Source of the DNA: Deltaproteobacteria bacterium
GTDB lineage: Bacteria; Bdellovibrionota; UBA1018; UBA923
NCBI GenBank assembly: GCA_016194725.1
Contig: JACQAW010000052.1
Span: 1 to 14,099, forward strand
Length of the DNA stretch: 14,099 nucleotides
Direction of reading: 5' to 3'
The position numbers and the translations under genes are program-made. Below the pieces are notes generated by a model, which saw only the letters and a program-made list of their open reading frames with translations, did no database searches and was not told where the DNA came from. Below, piece after piece: positions 6,057 through 12,351 of this stretch. Numbering within the stretch: position 1 is the first letter of the stretch; every line of letters begins with the position of its first letter.

Positions 6057-7598
6057 CTAGAAAAGCTGCGCGTTCTCGCCCAGCTGCTCGGCTTCGCCCG
6101 CCCAGGCCTTCAGCTCGGACGCAGTCAAAAATTTCTTGTGCACGATGATCTGGAAAACGTTTTGCTCGAACCACTCGCGGTACAGGTGATACGTTCCCTT
6201 GGTACCAACGCCATCGCCCCAGGAGTTTTCGTTTTTGAACTTCACCACCGGGCCATTCGGGTCAGGACGGTCAAAGCCAGTCAATAGCATCGCATGGTTC
6301 GGGCTGGTGACCCCGAAAAAGCTGGCCAGCGCCCGATTCAGCTTCAGGCTTTCGGTGTTGTATAGTGGGTCGCGCTGGTAGATATCCGGATGCATGATGC
6401 CGGTGGCGTGGTCCACGTCCTTGCCTACGTCAGCGGCGAACCAAAGCGGGTGCCCGCCTTCGATGCTCGCAATCGCAAGCGCTTCCAGGCGGTCAATACC
6501 CACGTTCATGAAGCGGATATCGAACTCGTCCTGGCTGATTTCAGCCGGGCCGATCGCCGTTTTCTTCTGCTCAAAAACGCCATGCTCGTGCGCTGCCGAC
6601 GTTGCAACCACGACGTAGTCGCGCGGGTCGAACTTCACGAAGTCCCAGGCAAACTGCTGGGGCGTGTAGGAGCTGACGTTTGTCGGCGTCACGAAGGTAT
6701 TGCCCTTGCGCTCGTTTTTTCCGTCGCTGCGGTATTCGAACTCACCAGGCGGATCACCCAGGTGAGTGGCCAGGATATTCCAGATTCCGCCCAACGCGCG
6801 CTCTTTTGCCACGCGCACGCGGTCCAGGTACTGGGCTTCGGTCAGCGGCGCACCTTCTTTTGCCACGGCCTGGGCTTCGAGCAGCAGGCCGCGAGCCGAT
6901 TCGGCAAGGTGCCGCTTCAGCTCGGCCAGCATCGTGGCGGTGCTCTCGGAGCTTTTCGTCTCGGGCATCGCGTCTTTGGGCACGACTCCGTATTTTGAAA
7001 CCAGGAACATGAAATACTCATACCAGCCGCCGTCGCCAATCGAAGGCTCGAATGCCGAGCGCAGGTCGCTGCCCGACAGCTTGGTTTTCTTGCCGCCCGC
7101 GCTGTAGGTTTTCTTGATAACCCCTTCCAGGTAGCGGTTAGACTTCTCGAGCATGTTGAAAAAATGCAGGTAGTTTTCCGAGAACTCGAAGTTCGCCGGA
7201 ACTTTGCCCTCGGCGATCAGCGTCGAGCGCATCATGTTCAGGCCCGCGAAAATCCAGCAGCGGCCCGACTGTTTCTGATTGGTCGACATACCCTGCGCGG
7301 TCTGCACAGTGTAGCGTTCATTGTGCGCTTTGACGATCGCGGCGTTCAAGGCGGCATTGCTGAAGCCCATGCGTTGCACCACTTCGCGCAGGCGCTGCGT
7401 TTGAGGGTCGCTGGCTTTGCCCTCTTTGAGCATTTTTTCGACCCATTTGGCCGGAATGGCTTCCGACAAAAGCGCCGCGCACTCGGTAGCGGGTGCCACA
7501 GCTTTCGGTTTCCCGGCCGCATACCCGACCGATTTAAACGTAACAATAGACAGACAGAAAAACGAAAAGAAAAACCCAACACGCGTAAACCCTCGCAT
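6057..7598 (-). CDS. Exported C1B cysteine peptidase (bleomycin hydrolase / aminopeptidase C family)
   Basis: This is a papain-like peptidase of the bleomycin hydrolase/PepC family (C1B), 513 residues. The catalytic set is visible: oxyanion Gln108 and nucleophile Cys114 in NQKQSGRCWIFAG, His435 in NHAMLLTGFD, and Asn458 in KNENSWGDG. The block SENYLHFFNMLEKSNRYLE just after the active site is typical of C1B enzymes. Most family members are cytosolic, but this one has a leader (MRGFTRVGFFFSFFCLSIVT to about GYAAG), so it probably acts in the periplasm or outside the cell. The chain ends ...EQLGENAQLF, unlike the usual C-terminal arm that enters the active site of cytosolic enzymes and sets their exopeptidase specificity. 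The specificity is therefore uncertain. The start is the ATG at 7598, with AAGGGGG 4 bases upstream; an in-frame TTG at 7613 overlaps that site and is rejected. Confidence 0.9.
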   Translation of the reverse strand: MRGFTRVGFFFSFFCLSIVTFKSVGYAAGKPKAVAPATECAALLSEAIPAKWVEKMLKEGKASDPQTQRLREVVQRMGFSNAALNAAIVKAHNERYTVQTAQGMSTNQKQSGRCWIFAGLNMMRSTLIAEGKVPANFEFSENYLHFFNMLEKSNRYLEGVIKKTYSAGGKKTKLSGSDLRSAFEPSIGDGGWYEYFMFLVSKYGVVPKDAMPETKSSESTATMLAELKRHLAESARGLLLEAQAVAKEGAPLTEAQYLDRVRVAKERALGGIWNILATHLGDPPGEFEYRSDGKNERKGNTFVTPTNVSSYTPQQFAWDFVKFDPRDYVVVATSAAHEHGVFEQKKTAIGPAEISQDEFDIRFMNVGIDRLEALAIASIEGGHPLWFAADVGKDVDHATGIMHPDIYQRDPLYNTESLKLNRALASFFGVTSPNHAMLLTGFDRPDPNGPVVKFKNENSWGDGVGTKGTYHLYREWFEQNVFQIIVHKKFLTASELKAWAGEAEQLGENAQLF

Positions 7599-7762
7599 GT
7601 ATCCCCCTTGCAAATTCCCCTATTGCATTGCAGTAAACCGACTAACTTAGGTTACGTATCGTGTCAAACCGGTGCGTCATTTTATTTGAACCGCTCAAAT
7701 AGCGGCGCAATTCATTGAATATAAGACACGTTTCCTGTAGCTTGCGGCCACGCGAGGTAACC
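7599..7762. promoter_or_regulatory. Divergent promoter region of the C1B peptidase gene and the pur operon
   Basis: The 164-base spacer must hold both promoters. For the minus-strand peptidase a perfect TTGACA lies at 7667-7662 (complement), but the hexamer 17 bases on (TAGTCG) is a poor -10. For purF the best -10-like sequence is TATAAG at 7720-7725. Upstream of it is an inverted repeat, CCGCT-caaat-AGCGG (7691-7705), that would overlap or abut the -35 position and could be an operator or a small hairpin. It does not resemble the E. coli PurR operator, and no purine riboswitch pattern was recognised. The purF ribosome binding site GAGG ends 6 bases before the ATG at 7763. Confidence 0.35.
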
Positions 7763-9211
7763 ATGTGCGGAGTCATTGGGGTCATTGGCAGCCCCGATAG
7801 TGCCAAAGAGGCTTTTCTCGGACTCATCACCCTGCAGCATCGTGGCCAGGATGCTGCGGGCATTTTGACGTACGACAAATCTTTTCATCTCGTTAAGAAC
7901 GTCGGCCTGGTTGAGAACGTTTTCAGCCGCGAGGCCATCGACAGCTTGAGCGGAAACATGGCGATCGGCCATACGCGCTACTCCACGGTCGGCAAAGGCG
8001 ACGCGCAGGATGTGCAGCCGCTCGTCTTGAACTATCCCTACGGCATCGGCGTCGTGCATAACGGCAACCTGGTCAACTACCAGTCCGTCAAAGAGCGCCT
8101 GCAAACCGAGATGCGCCGGCGCTGCTTCACCGACTCCGATACGGAAACGATCTTAAACTGGTTTGCCGACAAGCTCGAAGGCAACTCCTTCGAACACATT
8201 CGCAGCGCCATCAAATCTGTTTTTGAAAACCTTCAAGGCAGCTACAGCGTCGTGGGATTGCTAGCCGAAGGGGGCCTGTTCGCGTTTCGCGACCCCTATG
8301 GCCTGCGTCCCCTGGTGCTCGGGAAAAAGCTCGTCGACGGAAAACCTGCCTACATGATTGCCAGCGAAACCATTCCGCTGTCCTTTCTGGGCTACGAGCT
8401 CGAGCGCGATATACGCCCCGGCGAGCTGGTTTTCATCGACCGCGACATGAAGATGCACTCATTTGTGGTGGATGGCACCAAGCCGCACCGGCCCTGCATG
8501 TTTGAATGGGTGTACTTCGCGGGTGCCGAAAGCGAACCCGAGGGCACGCCGGTTTATGGCACGCGCCTTGAGCTGGGCCGCAATCTGGCCAAGGTGATTC
8601 GCGAGCGCATGGAGCGGGGCGAGATCGAGGCCGATATCGTGGCGCCCGTGCCCGATACCTCTAGAACCGCTGCCACGGCTCTTGCTGAAGAGCTCAAGCT
8701 GCCTTATCGCGAGATTTTGATCAAAAACCGTTACATCAAACGCACCTTCATTCTGGGTTCGCAGGAGAAACGAGAAAAGGCTGTCGACCTCAAGCTCAAT
8801 CCGGTGGTGAGTGAGCTCAAGGGGAAAAACATCATTCTCGTCGACGACTCCATCGTGCGCGGCACGACCTCGAAAAAAATCGTCGATCTCGTGCGCCGGG
8901 CCGGTGCGCGAAAAATCTATTTTGTCAGCACGTGCCCGCCCATTCGCTTTCCCTGCTTTTACGGCATCGACTTTCCCGATCGTCGCGAGCTCATCGCGGC
9001 CGATCGCACCGAGGCCGAGATCGCCAAAATGCTGGGCGCCGATGGCGTGGTTTATCAGGACCGCGACGGGCTGCTCAAGAGCCTCGACCGCGCAAGCCAC
9101 AGTCGCGTGAAGAACCCCTGCACTGCATGTCTGGATGGAAAGTATCCCACCGATGTGACCGAGTCCTCGCGTTTCGCGGCGCTGCGCAACTCTGAACGGG
9201 GTACAGGATGA
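7763..9211 (+). CDS. purF: Amidophosphoribosyltransferase, [4Fe-4S]-type without propeptide
   Basis: PurF makes 5-phosphoribosylamine from PRPP and glutamine, the first committed step of purine synthesis. The 482-residue product starts Met-Cys (MCGVIGVIG), so removal of Met alone exposes the N-terminal nucleophile Cys of the glutaminase domain. TRYST (71-75) and HNGN (99-102) belong to that domain. The PRPP-binding motif IILVDDSIVRGTT is at 357-369. Four cysteines match the positions of the iron-sulfur ligands of the Bacillus-type enzyme: C245 (PHRPCMFEW), C398 (PCFYGID), and C453 and C456 (NPCTACLDGKYPT). Bacillus PurF has a short propeptide before the Cys, which is absent here. The ATG at 7763 has GAGG upstream; the in-frame TTG at 7715 would bury the nucleophile. 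The stop overlaps the purC start by ATGA. It is the first gene of the operon and a likely control point. Confidence 0.97.
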   Translation: MCGVIGVIGSPDSAKEAFLGLITLQHRGQDAAGILTYDKSFHLVKNVGLVENVFSREAIDSLSGNMAIGHTRYSTVGKGDAQDVQPLVLNYPYGIGVVHNGNLVNYQSVKERLQTEMRRRCFTDSDTETILNWFADKLEGNSFEHIRSAIKSVFENLQGSYSVVGLLAEGGLFAFRDPYGLRPLVLGKKLVDGKPAYMIASETIPLSFLGYELERDIRPGELVFIDRDMKMHSFVVDGTKPHRPCMFEWVYFAGAESEPEGTPVYGTRLELGRNLAKVIRERMERGEIEADIVAPVPDTSRTAATALAEELKLPYREILIKNRYIKRTFILGSQEKREKAVDLKLNPVVSELKGKNIILVDDSIVRGTTSKKIVDLVRRAGARKIYFVSTCPPIRFPCFYGIDFPDRRELIAADRTEAEIAKMLGADGVVYQDRDGLLKSLDRASHSRVKNPCTACLDGKYPTDVTESSRFAALRNSERGTG

Positions 9212-10329
9212 GCAAGCTGGTTTACGAAGGCAGCGTCAAGAATCTCTGGGAAATCACGGCCGACAAGCTGGAGTTCGAATACACCGACGCGTATTCGGTT
9301 TTCGACTGGGGCCGCATGCCCGACACCCTCGCACATAAGGGCGACGCGCTGGCCGCGATAGGCGCGTATTTTTTCAAGGCCGTCGCCAATCCCGACTCCT
9401 GGAAAACCGCGCAGCTACGCAAATCGCCCTGGCTGGCCGGTTTCAAGGGGCGCCTGCGCGAGCTGCTCGAGGCTGAAATTTCGGTGCTGGAACGCGAAGG
9501 GCTGCACCATCACCTGCTCGAGCGCACGGGCACAAACAAGCTGCGCGTGCAGCGGGTTTCCGCCATTGGTCCGGTCGAACACCAGCTCGGTCCACAGGCA
9601 CTTTATCATTATAGTGGCCAGGGCTGGGAAAAGCGGGTGCGTCTCATTCCGCTCGAAGTGGTGTTCCGCTTCGGCGTGCCGCAAGGCTCAAGCCTGATTG
9701 AGCGACTGACGCCGGCTTATGTCGCGCAGCTGGGGCTGGAATCCCTTCCCTTGGAAGGAAAAAAGCTGGACCGCCCGGTAATTGAATTTTTCAGCAAGCT
9801 CGAAGGCACGGACCGGTTTTTCACCTGGGAACAGGCGTTGAACTATTCCGGGCTTACGTACGCGAACTTTGAAAAGCTGCTGGCTCGATCCATGGTACTG
9901 GCCGTTTGGCTCGCGGGCACTTTCGAGGGCAAGGGGCTCGAGCTTTGGGACGGCAAGTTCGAGTGGGCGCTCGATGATGACCAACTCATGCTGGTCGATT
10001 CCATCGGCCCCGACGAGCTGCGGCTGCTGGATCCAATGACTGGTACTCAGATTTCAAAGGAATTCCTGCGCCTGTTCTACCGCAAGACGGAATGGTTCGA
10101 GGCCGTGAAGCTGGCAAAAAGCGAAGCTGCCACGGATTCCGAAATCGACTGGAAGGCCAGGGTGCGCAAGCGCACCGGCGAGCCGCCCATGCTGTCCAAA
10201 GAGTTCCGCGAAGCGGCCACCGCGCTTTATCCTTCGCTGGCGCTGGCTATTTGTGGCGAAAACCCCGGCGTGCTCGGCCTGCCCTTGCCGCGGATGTTGG
10301 AAAGGATTCGCAAGTGCCACGGGAAATGA
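9208..10329 (+). CDS. purC: SAICAR synthetase (phosphoribosylaminoimidazole-succinocarboxamide synthase), long form
   Basis: PurC ligates aspartate to CAIR with ATP to give SAICAR. The protein is 373 residues against about 240 for the E. coli enzyme. Family motifs in order are the ATP-site YEGSVKNLW (6-14), DAYSVFDWGRMPD (27-39), IPLEVVFRFGVPQGS (147-161), RPVIEFFSKLEGTDRFF (189-205), LELWDGKFEWAL (244-255) and VDSIGPDELRLLD (263-275). E252 and D264 are 12 residues apart, like the metal-binding Glu/Asp pair of the family. The residue after D264 is Ser, where E. coli has Glu. Extra length comes from insertions near 60-105 and 125-140 and from a C-terminal extension after about 300. The ATG overlaps the purF stop (ATGA), and the stop overlaps the purD start the same way, suggesting translational coupling. 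Confidence 0.93.
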   Translation: MSKLVYEGSVKNLWEITADKLEFEYTDAYSVFDWGRMPDTLAHKGDALAAIGAYFFKAVANPDSWKTAQLRKSPWLAGFKGRLRELLEAEISVLEREGLHHHLLERTGTNKLRVQRVSAIGPVEHQLGPQALYHYSGQGWEKRVRLIPLEVVFRFGVPQGSSLIERLTPAYVAQLGLESLPLEGKKLDRPVIEFFSKLEGTDRFFTWEQALNYSGLTYANFEKLLARSMVLAVWLAGTFEGKGLELWDGKFEWALDDDQLMLVDSIGPDELRLLDPMTGTQISKEFLRLFYRKTEWFEAVKLAKSEAATDSEIDWKARVRKRTGEPPMLSKEFREAATALYPSLALAICGENPGVLGLPLPRMLERIRKCHGK

Positions 10330-11663
10330 AAAAGGCTCAGGAGCTGTTGACCAAGCCCATCCGTGTCGCGGTACTTGGCGCCGGTGGACGAGAACATGCC
10401 TTGGCTTCCAAAATCGCAGCGAGTCCGCTTTGCCGCGAGGTCACGGTTTTGCCGGGTAACGACGGCATGGCGCGCGCAGGCCGCCGAACCGCAGCGGTCG
10501 ATCTCAAAGACTTCGCCGCAGTTCGTGCCAAGCTCGAAGAGCTTTCCATCGACTTCGTCGTCATCGGGCCTGATGACCTGCTCGCGGCCGGAATCGTAGA
10601 TGAGCTGGAGTCGGCCGGAATAGCGGTGTTTGGACCTAACAAAGCGGCGGCCCGAATTGAATGGAGCAAGACCTTTGCCAAAGAACTCATGCTCGCGGCC
10701 GGCGTACCGACGGCCAAATACGAGGCCATTGACGCCGCCGAGATGGCCCGCCTGCCCGAAATCGTCGAATCCCTCGGGGGTTATCCGCTGGTTTTCAAAT
10801 ACGACGGCCTTGCCTTGGGCAAGGGCGTGCGTATCTGCGTCGACCTGCGCGATGCCGAGGAGTTTCTCAAGGAAGTTTTCCAGGACCAGAAGTTCAGTGG
10901 CAGCGCCGCCAAAAAGAACCAACCCCGGGTCGTCATCGAGCAGGTCGTCGGCGGGCATGAAGTCAGCCTTTTTGCGCTTACCGATGGGATGAGCTACACC
11001 GTGCTTGATCCGGCCTGCGACCACAAACGGCTGCAGGAAGGCAATATCGGGCCCAATACGGGGGGCATGGGCGCCTACAGCCCGGTACCGTGGTTCGGGC
11101 GTGAGGACGTGAACGAGTTCTCGGAAAAAATATTTCCGCCGTTGCTGGCCAAGATGCGCGAGGCCAAGACGCCTTTTCGCGGCTTGCTCTATGCGGGCTT
11201 GATGGTGAAGGGCCGTGATTTCTGGGTGCTCGAATTCAACGCGCGGTTCGGCGACCCTGAAACCCAGGCGGTACTGCCTCGCATGGAGTCCGATCTTTTA
11301 CCGCTGCTCTACGGTATCGGCACGGGCGCTTTTCCTCGCCACCTTGACGCCAATCCAGTGCGCTGGTCCTCGCAGGCCTGCGTGAATGTCGTGCTCGCAA
11401 GCCGCGGTTATCCGGAAAAGCCCGAAACCGGGTTTGCCGTTTCCGGTATCGCCACAGATTGTGCCAGCCATCGCATTTATTACGCCGGCGTCAAAGCCCG
11501 CGAAAACCTGCTTGTTACATCGGGGGGCCGCGTGCTCGGAGTCAGCGGGCTGGGCGAAAGTATCGAGGCGGCGCGACAAAGCGCAATCGCGGTCATTGAA
11601 AAAATGCATTTCGAAGGCATGCGCTATCGGAGGGACATCGGGAGTGTCAGGTCTAATTATTGA
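10326..11663 (+). CDS. purD: Phosphoribosylamine-glycine ligase (GAR synthetase)
   Basis: PurD joins phosphoribosylamine and glycine with ATP to form GAR, the step after PurF. The 445-residue length is normal for the bacterial enzyme. Visible parts are the N-terminal nucleotide-like loop LGAGGREHA (17-25), GPDDLLAAGIVD (81-92, usually GPE), the ATP-grasp motif KYDGLALGKGV (158-168, usually KADGLAAGKGV), GPNTGGMGAYSPVP (242-255) and EFNARFGDPETQ (303-314). The last of these holds the metal-binding Glu and Asn. The C-terminal domain runs from about 340. The ATG at 10326 overlaps the purC stop; the frame stays open upstream inside purC, but that part is unrelated to PurD. The 3' end overlaps the purN start by 20 bases. 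Unstable phosphoribosylamine makes tight linkage with PurF sensible. Confidence 0.96.
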   Translation: MKKAQELLTKPIRVAVLGAGGREHALASKIAASPLCREVTVLPGNDGMARAGRRTAAVDLKDFAAVRAKLEELSIDFVVIGPDDLLAAGIVDELESAGIAVFGPNKAAARIEWSKTFAKELMLAAGVPTAKYEAIDAAEMARLPEIVESLGGYPLVFKYDGLALGKGVRICVDLRDAEEFLKEVFQDQKFSGSAAKKNQPRVVIEQVVGGHEVSLFALTDGMSYTVLDPACDHKRLQEGNIGPNTGGMGAYSPVPWFGREDVNEFSEKIFPPLLAKMREAKTPFRGLLYAGLMVKGRDFWVLEFNARFGDPETQAVLPRMESDLLPLLYGIGTGAFPRHLDANPVRWSSQACVNVVLASRGYPEKPETGFAVSGIATDCASHRIYYAGVKARENLLVTSGGRVLGVSGLGESIEAARQSAIAVIEKMHFEGMRYRRDIGSVRSNY

Positions 11664-12351
11664 CCGCTCAGTTGCATCTGACAAACTGGCTTCGGTAGTG
11701 ATCTTCGCGAGCGGGCGGGGGTCAAACCTGCGCGTGATCTGCGAGAGCGCTCGACTTGGAAAAATTCCCGCGCGTATCGAGGCCGTGGTTACCAACGTGC
11801 CGGGCAGCGGGGCTAATGAAGTCGCCCGCGAGTTCGATATTCCAGCGCTCGAAATCGACAGCAAGGGCAAAACCCGCGAGACGCATGAAGCCCAGGTGCT
11901 GGCCGCTCTTGGCGGTTTGGACTGCGCAAAAATTGATTGGCTCGTGCTGGCAGGATACATGCGCCTGCTCAGTCCGTCTTTTATCAAACACTTCTGGGCT
12001 GAAAGTTTGGCGGCCGCGCGCATCGTGAATATTCATCCCTCGCTGCTGCCGTCTTTTCCGGGCGTCGAAGGCTATGGGCAGGCGCTGAGCTACGGTGTCA
12101 AGCTTACGGGCGCCACCGTGCATCTGGTGGGCTACGGCCTTGATGACGGTCCCATTATCGCGCAGCGTTCGCTTGAGATCTCAGGTGACGAGACTCTTGA
12201 GGGCTTGCAATCGCGAGGGCTTGAGCTGGAACACTCATTATATACCGAAGCGTTGGCAAATCTGCTGAAAGGCCACTGGCAGATGTCTCGGGGCTCGCGT
12301 TCCGAAGGGCGGCCGCGAATGGTTTTTCGGCAGGAGAACACAGGAAAATGA
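11644..12351 (+). CDS. purN: Phosphoribosylglycinamide formyltransferase (10-formyl-THF dependent)
   Basis: PurN transfers the formyl group of 10-formyltetrahydrofolate to GAR, giving FGAR. The 235-residue product has the phosphate-binding FASGRGSNL (21-29) and the catalytic Asn129 and His131 in NIHPSLLPSFPG. It also has the catalytic Asp167 in GLDDGPIIAQ. The GTG at 11644 is chosen because GGAGGG lies 9 bases upstream (11629-11634) inside the purD 3' end; it yields a leader of about 18 residues before the conserved first strand (ASVVIFASG). The C-terminal 30 residues, after LLKGHW, are Arg/Ser/Gly-rich and extend past the usual family end, reaching the ATGA overlap with purL. No ATG is available in frame near the conserved N-terminus. 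Confidence 0.94.
   Translation: MSGLIIDRSVASDKLASVVIFASGRGSNLRVICESARLGKIPARIEAVVTNVPGSGANEVAREFDIPALEIDSKGKTRETHEAQVLAALGGLDCAKIDWLVLAGYMRLLSPSFIKHFWAESLAAARIVNIHPSLLPSFPGVEGYGQALSYGVKLTGATVHLVGYGLDDGPIIAQRSLEISGDETLEGLQSRGLELEHSLYTEALANLLKGHWQMSRGSRSEGRPRMVFRQENTGK

Noticed and set aside
8459..9100. 213-codon open frame on the minus strand
   Set aside because: It lies wholly antisense to purF and has no recognisable motif or ribosome binding site.
10092..10325. N-terminal extension of purD by 78 codons
   Set aside because: The extension lies inside purC in another frame and is unrelated to PurD; the ATG at 10326 in the ATGA overlap fits better.
10227..11024. 265-codon open frame on the minus strand
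   Set aside because: It is antisense to purC and purD, whose motifs are clear. Long antisense frames are expected in GC-rich coding DNA, and its product resembles no family.
11386..11643. N-terminal extension of purN by 86 codons
   Set aside because: The upstream part is the shadow of purD, and a GGAGGG site points to the GTG at 11644.
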